Assembly: GCA_037178625.1 (NCBI GenBank)
Contig: CM074135.1
Coordinates: 1,614,001-1,678,000 of the forward strand
Origin: Skeletonema tropicum
Taxonomy: Eukaryota > Bacillariophyta > Thalassiosirophyceae > Thalassiosirales > Thalassiosiraceae
Direction: 5' to 3'
DNA length: 64,000 nucleotides
Part shown: one piece after another, positions 1-10,517 of the stretch
Layout: every line of letters begins with the position of its first letter
How positions within the stretch are numbered: position 1 is the stretch's first letter
Program-made: the position numbers and the translations under genes
Notes under the pieces: generated by a model
Told to the model about the DNA's origin: nothing
Database searches by the model: none
Seen by the model: only the letters and a program-made list of their open reading frames with translations

Positions 1-528
1 GATGTTGTTTTGGGCAATGGAGGTGTTGCTGTGACTTTTTTGGTTGTCGACATATTTTGGATTTACCTTCCTCAATCGTTTCGAGCCTACTTCTACTGTG
101 TCCCCTCTCTCTTTACGCTGCTTGTCAGCCCATTCATCATACTTCATTTTGTTTGACGACATATTGTTGATGATCTATGTTGTCTATTTAATGTTCCATG
201 GTGAATCTCTCTCTCATGGACACTATTATTTTTATTTGATGGTCGGTGGTGGTGGCTCGGGAAACTTGTCAGCCAAATCGTTACATGTGTAACTCTCAGA
301 TGTCTCGTGGCTGCCACACTATTAGCAAAAATGGTTACAGGAGTAACTGTCCGATGTCTCGTGGCTGACAACTTGGTTACTTAGCGGAATTAGTATGGTT
401 CTACGTACGAGGCCACCCCTCCTGTACTTATGCACCTCCACGGAGCACTACCTACTACTACTACTACTTGTGCAGAAGAAGTACAGTACAGGTGCAAGCT
501 AGGCAACTCATATTCAAAGTAAACAGCA
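1..528. other. Region upstream of the first gene; 34-bp motif repeated twice and one transposon end
   Basis: No convincing gene is seen. A 34-bp sequence occurs at 280-313 and again at 334-367 (54-bp period); both copies contain GTTAC...GTAAC and end in GATGTCTCGTGGCTG. At 386-422 the sequence is the reverse complement of 41505-41541 with one mismatch in 37, so it is a terminus of the same repeat family, including the 13-base end GAGGCCACCCCTC at 409-421. No partner end was found to its left inside the window. Confidence 0.5.
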
Positions 529-1716
529 ATGATGAGAGCTTCCGGTATTGTGATCTTGGCTCACTTGGCTCAGCAAAGTGGCGTATGTGCATTCGCTCCT
601 TTTGCTGTGTCGTCTTCAAGTTCATCCAAACGAAAAGTCAAAACCAATCAAGGAAAGGCTGCTGGTGGCTTTGGAAAGAAAGATGACACTGTCCCAGTAT
701 CACATACGCGCGACGAATCTCCAACTACGCAACAACTCATCAATTTTCTTCTTCAATGGAAGTCAGAAGGGTTGGGTGATGCTGAGGCAGGAACAGAAAT
801 TGGTTACGACGAAAATGGATTCAGAGGTTTGTATGCCACAAAATCATTCAAGAAGGGTGATATCATCTGTAAAATCCCTTCTGATTGTGCTCTTGCGCTT
901 GCTGACCCAAGTGTGGTAACAGAGACAGAAATGACTGTTGCGGATGGAGCTGTAAACTATTTGCAATGGTATGCCATGAATCCACAGGCCAGAGCGATGT
1001 GGTCTCCCTACATTGATACTCTCCCGACTCGTGAGGCTAACTTTGATCCTACACCAGACTTTTATAGCGATGAAGAGATTGCACAGTTGGAATTCCCAAT
1101 GATTGTCAAGCAAGCTTTGGAAAGAAAAGAGCAATTAGCAGAGGTGTCACAAAAAACGAACATACCAATTGATGACTTGCAGTTTGCAACTTGGCTAGTG
1201 TCATCAAGGTCTTTTTCAATCAAAATCACCGTTGATGACAGTGATCTTGTCCGTGACACGGTTGAATCAAACGATCTAAAAGGCAACAGTGCGGCATACA
1301 AGGTCAAGGAGCAAGGAATTCGTGTTCTACTTCCATACCTGGATATGATTAATCACGAAACGGACAATTACAACTCAGAGCTTCACTTGATTGACCCAGA
1401 AAAGGATGATGCTTGGTTTGCTATTCGTGCAGCGAGGCCAATCAAAAAGAACAAGGAAATTACAATCTCATATGGTGCAGCAGGTGTCGAAACTAGCGTC
1501 GGCTTGTTGATGAACTATGGTTTCGTTCAGGATGAGAATAAGTTCGATGCACTCCTTCTCAAGAATGGAGGAGATGATTGTATCGACAGCGTAGAAGGTT
1601 GGAGCACAACGTTGGAAGAGGATGAGCAACAACTGGCTGCCGGAGTATCCGGTAACATGGCTAACGTGTTGCGATTCCGCACAAAGATGAAGCGGTCATA
1701 CCCTGCTACTGAATAA
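529..1716 (+). CDS. Plastid-targeted SET-domain protein lysine methyltransferase (Rubisco LSMT/SETD3 type)
   Basis: Single uninterrupted frame of 395 residues. The N-terminus is hydrophobic and holds a CAFAPFA motif at residues 20-26, the diatom signal-peptide/transit-peptide junction, so import into the plastid is inferred. The split SET domain spans about residues 90-320: GFRGLYATKSF near 97-107, the RVLLPYLDMINH core at 265-276 (SAM-binding NH), and EITISYG at 310-316 (catalytic Tyr region). Proteins of this class transfer methyl groups from SAM to lysines of proteins such as the Rubisco large subunit or aldolase; the substrate here cannot be read from sequence. The C-terminal substrate-binding part is shorter than in plant LSMT (about 75 residues after SET). 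ATG at 529 is chosen because it gives the signal peptide; a second ATG follows directly. Confidence 0.85.
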   Translation: MMRASGIVILAHLAQQSGVCAFAPFAVSSSSSSKRKVKTNQGKAAGGFGKKDDTVPVSHTRDESPTTQQLINFLLQWKSEGLGDAEAGTEIGYDENGFRGLYATKSFKKGDIICKIPSDCALALADPSVVTETEMTVADGAVNYLQWYAMNPQARAMWSPYIDTLPTREANFDPTPDFYSDEEIAQLEFPMIVKQALERKEQLAEVSQKTNIPIDDLQFATWLVSSRSFSIKITVDDSDLVRDTVESNDLKGNSAAYKVKEQGIRVLLPYLDMINHETDNYNSELHLIDPEKDDAWFAIRAARPIKKNKEITISYGAAGVETSVGLLMNYGFVQDENKFDALLLKNGGDDCIDSVEGWSTTLEEDEQQLAAGVSGNMANVLRFRTKMKRSYPATE

Positions 1717-1828
1717 GAGTGTACTTAAACTCATGCAAAATCTCGTTTATTGATTCAGTGCCTAGGTGATTATATTATATTGCTGTATTGTAGTTGTAGC
1801 TTCTTCAACTTTTCAGCCGTATGAAATT

Positions 1829-2844
1829 TTATTGCTCAGAGCTGCTCGGCTTGAAGTCTAAACCTTTGTGTCCAATCGCTGGTCGTCCATGCTGTCTTTC
1901 CCACAACTCCTCCACGTTAGCTCCTAACCAGTCCGCCCACTGCACAACAGCTCTACTTCTATGGGAGATGAGGCACTTCTGTTCTGTCGACATGCAACTG
2001 AATGGCTCTGTTTCTCCATCAGGGACGAAGATAGTGTCCCATCCAAATCCACGACCCTCTATCGGTTCAACAATTTTCCCTGTACATCTTCCAGTAAACA
2101 CAACGGGATCGGCATGAGGGTATGGGCAGAAGGCCAGGGTGCACACAGCAGTTGCACTTTTGTCTTCATATCCAATGAGAATTTTGTATAGTCCATCAGA
2201 TCCAAGTTTGTCTTGGAACCATTTGATGAAGGGACCTTCAAGTAGAAGCAGAATATATGACGGATAAGTTTACAATGAATGACGAAAATCAACACTCACT
2301 TGGTCTCATGCGACATACCTGGCATTCCCCCCAAAGCATGGAACTCAAGTGATGTATCTTCGACAACACAAGCCCCACCTGCTAGCTGTGCTCCTTGGAT
2401 GGCTTTATTTTTGGCAACCGCCTCTGTATTTATTTCTTGGATCTCAGGAAGATCGACATCTAAAATCCGTAATTTGACAAAGCTCTCCCCGCCACCAGCA
2501 GACGTCGCGCCATGGTTCGAAAGTATAGTATTGATCTCCCTTTGCTTCATTGCATTGCCAGTGACAAATGCTATACTGAGATTTTTATCCACATCATCCC
2601 CATCCTTCGAATTCAGAAACTCTTTTGCTTTTGTTCGCCATGAGCCTGCGCCTCCAGACGATCCACCGTCGGCATCTCCTTTATCATCGGCATTTGCAAA
2701 CAACTGCTTCCGCCGACGCGCATGAGATGGTGCAATGATCGTTTTGGTTTCGATGCCGCTGCGGCAGGTGAAACCGGTGGCAGCTTTAAAACCTACGACG
2801 AAAAGAAAGATGGAAAGGGTGCAGCTGAATGGTAACTTCGCCAT
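1829..2844 (-). CDS. ITPA: Inosine/xanthosine triphosphate pyrophosphatase (Ham1/ITPA), plastid-type presequence
   Basis: Two exons (2844-2319 and 2235-1829) with a GTATGT...AG intron of 83 bp at 2236-2318; splicing joins GGMPG to PFIKWF in frame, giving 310 residues. The Ham1 fold is clear: VTGNAMKQREI (start of the P-loop-like region), DLPEIQEIN, VVEDTSLEFHALGGMPG, and in exon 2 GYEDKSA, CTLAFCP and GFGWDTIFVPDG. The enzyme hydrolyses dITP/ITP/XTP to monophosphates and cleans damaged purines from the nucleotide pool. Unlike the short cytosolic enzyme (about 190 residues), this one has an extra ~100 residues that begin with a signal peptide followed by ATGFTCRS, resembling a diatom plastid presequence. 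No frameshift is present. Confidence 0.9.
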
Positions 2845-3108
2845 GCTGATGTTATAGGCAGGGTTTGCTCATGATCTTTTGGTGCAACTTGCAACTTGCA
2901 ACTCCTTTGGAATATGGCGCGCTTCGATGCTTTTGGCGCGACGCGAAGGGAGGCGGCGGTTTAGAGCGTGAGAAGTCCTGTCCGTGTGAGAAGCTTGCAC
3001 TTTTATCGAGTTTGCCGAGTGACTCACACTCGAAGTACCTACAAAAACAACAACCGAGCCGAATTAATCTAACCATAGCACAGTTTTGTAATTGCTGACA
3101 AACACATC

Positions 3109-4263
3109 ATGTTCATACGAACGACTTCTCTATTTTGCATTGGACTGCTGCTTCCCTTAAGCACGCAGGCATGGTCGATCGGCGGAGGTCCTTCATCAGA
3201 TCGTAGAGGATTTCTCATCCAAAGTGCAAGCAAAGCGGCCGTAACTGTTGGAACTGCAAGCATTGGCCTGAATGAAGCTATCGGCGTAGAAAGTGCTCAA
3301 GCGGCCACAGCAATCTACCAACCAGCGCCAGGATCGCTCGCTGGTCAGGTGCATATTATTACTGGAGCGAGCACTGGGCTGGGATTGGAGTCTGCGAAGA
3401 GATTGGCAGCTGCTGATGCAACCATCGTCATGACTGCACGAACTGATGCAAAGGGAAACAAGGCAAAGGGCGAGGTACTAGACTATCTGAAAGAAAGATC
3501 TATCAACAACAGGGAGATATATGTGCTAACGTTGGACTTGAGTGATTTTGCGTCTGTCAAATCCTTTCCTGAACGTTACGAAAAGATGCTTGGATCTAGA
3601 AAGATTGATGTTCTTATGAACAACGCAGGCGCAATCAATAAAGATTTCGAACTAACCAAAGATGGAATTAGAGAGAACATTCCAGTCGAATCACCTCGGT
3701 CCGTGGTTATTGACTTCCTCGTTATTTCCTTACCTCAATCGTGATGGAGCACGTGTCATCAATGTATCTTCGATTGCTCATGCAACAATACCGAGAGTGC
3801 ACAAAACAGGCAAGCCTGGTTTGGATATGGAAAACTTGAATAGCGAGATGAGCTATGCAGCTGACGGTTGGGAGGCATATGGCCAATCAAAGCTGGAAAA
3901 TGTATTCTTCACAGAAGAACTCCAAAGAAGAGCAGATGCAGCCGGTCTGGATTGGTTGACAACAGTCAGTTTGCATCCTGGCATAGTTGGTACTGATATT
4001 TGGAGAAGTACACCTCTTGCGAAAGGGAACAGTGGAATAAAGGCGTTAGCATCGGTGCTTTTCTACAATAATGCTTTGACCACGGAAGAAGGCGCAAACA
4101 CTCAAGTAATGCTAGCTTGCGAGAAGAACATTGCCAAGGGCAAGTACTACGATGAAAATGGGCGAGTAAAGAACTTGCTCCCTTTGCACAAGATTCATCT
4201 AAGGCCAGAAAGTTGTGGGATGTCAGTGAGAATTTGACCGGATGTGTGTTTAATGTTCAGTAG
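3109..4263 (+). CDS. Short-chain dehydrogenase/reductase, bipartite thylakoid-lumen signal; two offsetting frameshifts
   Basis: Reading starts in the frame of ATG 3109: signal peptide, then a twin-arginine signal SDRRGFL (RR at 32-33) with hydrophobic stretch and an AQAA cleavage site near residue 65, then the Rossmann motif TGASTGLG (85-92) and VLMNNAGA. Near 3670 homology jumps by one base (one extra A) to ERTFQSNHLGPW, the active-site region with YGQSK follows, and near 4168-4170 it returns to the first frame (one A missing) for FAQDSSKARKLWDVSENLTG and the TAG at 4261. The two shifts cancel, so total length is exactly 384 codons. Closest to the retinol dehydrogenase/protochlorophyllide reductase-like branch of SDRs; the substrate is unknown. 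Lumenal location is inferred from the RR signal. Confidence 0.75.
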
Positions 4264-4345
4264 GCAGCTCCATTGTGCTTCTAAATGAGACTTAATTCAT
4301 AAGTTAACAAATTGAGACCAACTACTTTGAAGGTTTGGTACTTGG

Positions 4346-5115
4346 TATACTACTCTCCATTAATAATAATACATGTATTAGAAGCTGTCCTAGGTGGATA
4401 CGGTGCTCTGCGAAGTCGCATCTATCTCTTCTATGTTGAGCCAGGGGAATGAGAGCAGCAACGACGCGCAACGAGGTTGGTACGTAGGGTGGGGGGTGGG
4501 GTGCTAAGTAGAAACATGAAATGAGATTGGTGTCTGATGTTTGAGATGCATTCTTACCCACCTCCACAGATTGTTTTTGCAGTTGTTGATTTGCAATTGC
4601 ACGCACTTTGACGTCTCCGAGCGAACTCGCCAGCTCAATTCAGTAATATCGACAGCGGTAAGGTATGATGCTCACAATCAACACCATCGACTCGTAAGTG
4701 GTAGGATGAGCGGTGTTGTGATAGCGTATGTATTATTTTGACTTCGATGGAACTTTCTTGCGTGGAGGCGTCATTCTAACATCACTCATCTCGGATCCTT
4801 TTGTCAGCATCACACATTTCAAACATTACCATACAAACTTCAACTCGTTGTCAGTACCAAACGATGTTTCAAGCACTTTTCTTTCAAGAACGCGAGGCAG
4901 CAAAGGATTTCAAGAATCATCAGAAATCCAATAAGCCAGTAATGCCGCGATCGCCCAAGATAGGCAATCCTCGAGTGTTACCGCAACCGCAGAATAAGAC
5001 GTCCATCAAGAAGAGACCAACGCAGTCGAACTTGGTAGGAGGAAAGGGATTGTTCTTAAATATGGACAAGAAGCAATAGAATTATAACAAATATTTGTAA
5101 AGAAAACAACAATAG
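4346..5115. repeat. Tandem duplication, copy 1 (about 770 bp)
   Basis: This stretch and 5121-5895 are direct copies separated by 5 bases. By eye they differ at about 12 positions plus a 5-base insertion (CGCCA near 5343) in copy 2, about 98% identity. The unit holds an upstream region, a probable 5' untranslated intron (GTAAGG at 4658 to TTTTGTCAG at 4807 in copy 1), a 71-codon gene and the first bases of its 3' region, so it is a whole-gene duplication. Confidence 0.95.
4864..5079 (+). CDS. Unrecognised 71-residue basic protein, copy 1
   Basis: The frame opens with MFQALFFQEREAAKD and ends in LFLNMDKKQ. The C-terminal two thirds are Lys/Pro/Asn-rich (RSPKIGNP, SIKKRP) and probably disordered. 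No family is recognised. The coding status is supported by the duplication: within the 216 bases copies 1 and 2 differ at only two positions, both third-position silent changes (Phe TTC/TTT, Pro CCG/CCA), while the upstream part of the repeat carries about ten changes. An in-frame extension upstream to 4801 lacks an ATG and lies across the likely splice acceptor, so ATG 4864 is preferred. Confidence 0.55.
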   Translation: MFQALFFQEREAAKDFKNHQKSNKPVMPRSPKIGNPRVLPQPQNKTSIKKRPTQSNLVGGKGLFLNMDKKQ

Positions 5116-5120
5116 CTCAA

Positions 5121-5895
5121 TATACTACTCTCCATTAATAATAATACATGTATTAGAAGCTGTCCTAGGTGGATACGGTGCTCTGCGAAGTCGCATCTAT
5201 CTCTTCTATGTTGAGCCAGGGGAATGAGAGCAGCAACGACGCGCAACGAGGTTGGTACGTAGGGTGGGGGGTGGGGTGCTAAGTAGAAACAAGAAATGAG
5301 ATAGGTGTCTGATGTTTGAGATGCATTGTTACCCACCTCCACGCCACAGATTGTTTTTGCAGTTGTTGATTTGCAATTGCACGCACTTTGACGTCTCCGA
5401 GCGAACGCGCCAGCTCAAATCAGTAATATCGACAGCGGTAAGGTATGATGCTCACAATCAACACCATCGACTCGTAAGTGGTAGAATGAGCGGTGTTGTG
5501 ATAGCGTATGTATTATTTTGACTTCGATGGAACTTTCTTGCGTGGAGACGTCATTCTAACATCACTCATCTCGCATGCTTTTGTCAGCATCACACATTTC
5601 AAACATTACGATACAAACTTCAACTCGTTGTCAGTACCAAACGATGTTTCAAGCACTTTTCTTTCAAGAACGCGAGGCAGCAAAGGATTTTAAGAATCAT
5701 CAGAAATCCAATAAGCCAGTAATGCCACGATCGCCCAAGATAGGCAATCCTCGAGTGTTACCGCAACCGCAGAATAAGACGTCCATCAAGAAGAGACCAA
5801 CGCAGTCGAACTTGGTAGGAGGAAAGGGATTGTTCTTAAATATGGACAAGAAGCAATAGAATTATAACAAATATTTGTAAAGAAAACAACAATAG
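5121..5895. repeat. Tandem duplication, copy 2 (about 775 bp)
   Basis: Second copy of the unit described at 4346-5115; the copies begin with TATACTACTCTCC and end with AAAGAAAACAACAATAG. The high identity across intron and flanks points to a recent event or to gene conversion. Confidence 0.95.
5644..5859 (+). CDS. Unrecognised 71-residue basic protein, copy 2
   Basis: The protein is identical to that encoded by copy 1 at 4864-5079; the two DNA differences are silent. The same candidate 5' untranslated intron (GTAAGG donor, TTTTGTCAG acceptor) is preserved. No domain is recognised. It lies directly downstream of the first copy in the same orientation, each with its own upstream region, so they are probably separate transcription units. 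Confidence 0.55.
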   Translation: MFQALFFQEREAAKDFKNHQKSNKPVMPRSPKIGNPRVLPQPQNKTSIKKRPTQSNLVGGKGLFLNMDKKQ

Positions 5896-6104
5896 GAGTT
5901 GAGCTTTACTCATATAGGAAACGATAGGGTTTGATCTCTTACACAGTACCATTGAGATGCTGTCGAAGAATACCGATGTAGGCTTCTCAAACTCTTGTTG
6001 CAAAGACTCACTGACACAAGAAGTGTGATGATATTGTATGCGAATGAAAATAACTTTAATATACATAGTAATTGACTGATTGAGTAATATGATTCCATCG
6101 TTAA

Positions 6105-8981
6105 CTATTCGCCAAGGAGAAGATTAGCTTGAGACTCTAGAAATTGCAACGAGTATTTGTTGTCATCACAAATGGTTTTCAAGTCAGTATATCGAGATTG
6201 CACAACCCTGAACAATGCCCTAAATGATCTGAGGTATTTCCCTCTATTCTTCTCCATGTACACCCCGTGAGTTTGAAGCAGCTCAAGACACCACTGTAGA
6301 TAGTACTCAACATGAGGTGAATCTTCCATACACTTAGATAAGAATTGAGTCAATTGGCCCAAGTGTTGTCGACCAATTGATTTGACCACGAGTCCAATTG
6401 ACTCATATGGAGTATCTTCGATGACAGCTTTGACGAGTGCAAACTCATTCAAATGGAGACTCATTAATAAAGCCATGCCATACTTTCCTTCTCGGAGATT
6501 TGTTTGTACAGCAGCCGGAGTTACTGCTTCAGTAAGAGCTAATGGATCGAATATCATATCATCGTCTAACGAGTAAACGTGGAGTCCTTCTGTAGACACC
6601 GTAGACCACTCTCTACCAGTTGGAGAGAATGCAACTTGCATCGTTAGAACTTCTACTCTGCTCTTGCGGGAACCGTCGTCAGCTCGTTGTGCACCAGGTA
6701 AATGCGGAGAAAAGTCATTCTCGTCTGCAGAGTCATGTTCATCATCGACAGCACCGCCATCAGCAAGATTTTTGGAGTTGAGCTCGTCAAGTACACCGTC
6801 CAAGCTGCGGTTAAAGCTGACCTGGAACTTCTTCAGCAAGATCTGTTGTGAGATCTCGTAGATGCACACATATTTGCTGTTCCCTCCAGCCAACAAGCAA
6901 GTACCGTCAGCAGAGTATGCTATGCTTGTGAAGTATCTGGAAGATGAATTGTTATCGGCTGTCATTCTATCATTGAATTTTCTTCCTGTTAGAGTAAGAA
7001 GGTAATATGAAGGATGTGAGAGACGGAAAGCAACCAGTAGTGAAAACATGAAACAGAAGACATGAATCACTCACCTCCTTTGATATCTTTTTGCCCATCA
7101 ATCTCACAAATCAAGATTGCCATCTTCTACATTCCAGAACCTTAACAGTCCTCTAATAGTCCCGGTACAAATTTCGTTTCCATCGGGACGGAATGCAAGG
7201 CACACAACATCAGCAGAGTTTTCAAATGACTCGGGTACAGAGTTGCTTTTGTACAGGTCCCACACCTTTACAGTTCCGTCCCAACTTGCGCTGGCCAAGG
7301 TGCCTCTAACGGGATGGAATTCAAGAGCAGATACTGGGCCGACGTGCCCTGTCAACACATCAGTAAGCTTTCCTGTCTGGACAGACCAAACACATACCCT
7401 GAACGGCTCCGCGGATCCAGCACAAACAACCTCTCCAGATTTATCAACTGCCATACTAATGAATTGGCATGGTATGTCTGATGTGTATGTCTTGAAATTT
7501 CTGTATCTGTGGAGATCGTGTGCCCTGACAGTTCCATCTAACGATGCTGAAAGAACGACTGTAGAATTAGCAAACTCCACGGCAGTCACTGCGGCAGTGT
7601 GGCTTTTTGGAAGCGTGACATAGCAAAATCCAGAATGCGAGTTCCACATCTTTATAGTACCATCTTCTCCACCTGTTGCCACAACAATCCCGTCTGGAGA
7701 ATAAGCCAGACATCTCATTCCATAGGCATGACCACTCTGCTTCAGGATGTATGTCTCAGATCTCCATTCCCAAATTAACAGTTGCTGCGTCTTGGGGCAG
7801 CCAAATGCAAGCCATTCCGCCGATGGATTGATCGAATACTGTCCCAATTGTTGAATGAGATAGTGATAGTGTATGAATGTTGGACACATGAAGGCAACTC
7901 ATACAGACCAAACAATCCATTAGGAGAAACCAACCTACGAGAAGGGAATGAGTTGAAGAGTAAGATGTTGACACCACAGATTGGCTGTTGGAGTTAGAGG
8001 AGAAGTAATGACGAGACGTAGTTCCCCATCGCCCTTTGACAAGTTCATGTGCCTGATCTGTAAGAGTGTCCTGAGCATTTGGTTTGTTTGTTGCATTCCC
8101 TCCACTGGACCCCGTAAAGAAGTCTACCGCATCATTTCCTCCCAGCAAGCCGTCCAGACTGCTCTTGTTGTCACCAGACTCATCTTTATTCTCAACTTCC
8201 TTGCGACATTCTCTAGTACAGATTGCTCCGTCTTCACTCACAGTGTAGCATCGAGCAACCAATTTACCTGCGAGAGAGCTGCCTGTATTACCGTCAGTCG
8301 GTAAAGAATTGATGTCTCTCCGCGAGTGTCTTCTCCCTGTCTTCAAAGTGTACTCCAACCAATGGCTTTTTGTGCCCAATCAACGTCCATGGTTCGTAGT
8401 CCTTGACAGTATCAACTGTCCAAACTCTAGCTTGGCAATCTTTACCTCCTGCGAGGAGTACCGTAGAATCACTTGACCAATCCAGGGTGGTAACAGTCAC
8501 CTACCAACCCAGTATATTTTCTGTGTAGTACCATCGGAGCAAACTCCCTTCTTATCCCAGGTGTATTCCAAACCTGAACTCCTTTTCCAAAACTAACAGC
8601 AAACTTGGATCCATCTGGGCTGAATTTCATCACCCGAACAGTTCTCTTGAACTTGAATCTGTGAAGTATAACCCCACGATGATAATTGATCAACATGGCA
8701 TAACTATTGACATCTACTACAATCAATAGGCGGTCGTCATTAGGCGATAATGCAATCCTGCGTATATTCGATCTGGCCTCTATGGGCAATGTCCGACAAG
8801 AGTGATGAAGTAAATCTAGAACTTGAATACGATTTCCTACTGGAGATAGTACATTGTTGCCATCAGATGTGAATACGATGTTAGATCCCTTGGAAGATGA
8901 GGATAGAATGCCAGAGCCAGTGGCTGCTGGTGTTCCGTAGGATGCTCCGCATAGGCGTTGCAGCTTATAGTTGAATTTCAT
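6105..8981 (-). CDS. PWP2: Periodic tryptophan protein 2 (PWP2/UTP1), WD-repeat ribosome-biogenesis factor; seven frameshifts
   Basis: Starts with MKFNYKLQRLCG at 8981 and carries a long WD40 array (VRVMKFSPDGSKFAVSFG, TTLDWSSDS, VSEDG, NGLFGLYELP, EWLAFGCPKTQQLLIWEW, MRCLAYSPDG, VSALEFHPVRG), then an intron of 89 bp at 6986-7074 and the PWP2-specific C-terminal helical domain (GKYGMALLMSLHLNE, YYLQWCLELLQTHG). PWP2 is a core UTP-B subunit of the small-subunit processome in the nucleolus. Following homology requires removing one base at about 8494, 8310-8330, 7934-7938, 7919-7925, 7879-7885, 7833-7839 and 7109-7115; conserved residues persist on both sides of each. Expected length about 900 residues, typical for the family. 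Decayed copy or sequencing error cannot be separated from sequence alone, but the constraint argues for an active gene. Confidence 0.85.
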
Positions 8982-9344
8982 TGCTGTCTCGAGTGGCTTT
9001 GGGCGAGTTGTTTAGTGCTCCGGTATGGTAGTTTTTCTGTCAAATCTCATGGTTGCTGAGTAGATGGATGATGGATGGCGGTGAGTGCGGGCGGATTATT
9101 AGAAATGCCGGTTTTAGATATTTCGGCCGCTCCCGAAGAATCTTGCCCGCCAAAAGATCCGCCCGAGTTCTCATTTTGCTCTTGCTCCAGAACAAAAGGC
9201 ATGCAAGATGGAATGACAACACCTTCTTCGATATTCTGATCGATCGTTCACGACATGGCATAATGCCAAAGCAGCCACCTGGTCATAAATTCTGATACAA
9301 AAAGCCAAAACTAAAATCAATAACAACAGCTACACACAATAACC
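8982..9344. promoter_or_regulatory. Shared divergent intergenic region between PWP2 and transaldolase
   Basis: 363 bases separate the two divergent start codons, so both promoters must lie here. The TAL-proximal end is a CA/AA-rich leader (ACAACAGC...ACAATAACC) typical of an efficiently translated transcript. No TATA box or other element stands out with confidence. Confidence 0.4.
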
Positions 9345-10391
9345 ATGACTGCCACCGTCGACACAGCTGGTCCTCTTCAAAAGCCTGAACTTGTCAGCAC
9401 TGATCAGCCTCCGCTCAAGAAGCAAAGAACTGTCTCCGATCTCAACCAAGTCGATCAACTGAAGCAATTTACAACCGTCGTTGCCGACACTGGCGACGTA
9501 AATGCAATCAAAAAGTTCAGCCCTCAAGATGCGACTACTAACCCGTCGCTAATCTACAAGGCTGCCGTCATGCCGGAGTACGCAAGCATTGTCGACGATG
9601 CTGTTGCATATGGCAAGGGAGATCTCTCTGTAACAATGGACAAGCTTGCTGTCGCATTTGGGACGGAAATCTCCAAGATTGTGCCTGGGTACGTGTCTAC
9701 TGAAGTTGATGCACGCCTCTCCTTTGATACAGAGGGTACTATCAACAAGGCACGTGATCTTATAAAAATGTACGATGAAGTGGGCGTAAGCAAGGATCGC
9801 ATCTTGATCAAAATTGCTGCTACATGGGAAGGAATCCAAGCAGCCAAACAGCTGGAGAAGGAGGGTATCACATGCAACCTAACTCTCATCTTTTCTATTG
9901 CCCAAGCAATAGCATGTGCGGAAGTGGGATGCACGCTCATCTCACCATTCGTAGGTAGAATTATGGATTTTTACAAACAGGCAAAAGGCGTCGATGGCTT
10001 TGCCCCTTCCGAAGATCCAGGAGTCATGTCCGTGACAGCAATCTACAACTATTACAAAAAGTATGGTTACAAAACTATTGTAATGGGAGCATCATTTCGT
10101 AACAAGGAGGAGATCCTGGAACTTGCAGGATGTGACAGGCTCACGATATCTCCTGCTCTGCTTCAAGAACTGACCAATGCCTCTACCGATGTTCAACAGA
10201 AATTGAACGCTGCCAAGGCGGTCAATATGGATATCCCAAAGATAGATATGACTGAGAGTGTCTTTCGTTGGATGATGAATGAGGATGCGATGGCAACTCA
10301 GAAACTCGCAGAAGGTATTCGCGGCTTTGCAAAAGACATCAAAAAGCTTGAGGATATTGTGAAGGCTAAGATCAGTGCCAAGTTTGATTAG
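9345..10391 (+). CDS. TAL1: Transaldolase
   Basis: Uninterrupted frame of 348 residues. Transaldolase motifs are complete: the N-terminal strand with VVADTGD (catalytic Asp near 51), [12 protein letters not shown] (62-73), and [11 protein letters not shown] with the Schiff-base Lys at about 156; later CNLTLIFS and SPFVGRIMD follow. The enzyme moves a dihydroxyacetone unit between sedoheptulose 7-phosphate and glyceraldehyde 3-phosphate in the non-oxidative pentose phosphate pathway. The first 35 residues precede the barrel, contain PLKKQRT and have no clear signal peptide, so a cytosolic location is likely. Codons and frame are clean, in contrast to both neighbours. Confidence 0.97.
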   Translation: MTATVDTAGPLQKPELVSTDQPPLKKQRTVSDLNQVDQLKQFTTVVADTGDVNAIKKFSPQDATTNPSLIYKAAVMPEYASIVDDAVAYGKGDLSVTMDKLAVAFGTEISKIVPGYVSTEVDARLSFDTEGTINKARDLIKMYDEVGVSKDRILIKIAATWEGIQAAKQLEKEGITCNLTLIFSIAQAIACAEVGCTLISPFVGRIMDFYKQAKGVDGFAPSEDPGVMSVTAIYNYYKKYGYKTIVMGASFRNKEEILELAGCDRLTISPALLQELTNASTDVQQKLNAAKAVNMDIPKIDMTESVFRWMMNEDAMATQKLAEGIRGFAKDIKKLEDIVKAKISAKFD

Positions 10392-10517
10392 AGAATGTAA
10401 AAATGGGGTGTCAACTTTTGTTGACTGGGAATCAGAATAGAGAAAATACATAACATTCTTGTACACAATGTTCAACAAAGGGAGCAGTAATTAAGGGGTA
10501 ATGTAAAATGACGAGTA

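Noticed and set aside
6105..8981. PWP2 as a pseudogene
   Set aside because: Seven slips but no conserved residue lost around them and no nonsense substitutions in the true frame; the all-insertion pattern fits sequence error better than decay.
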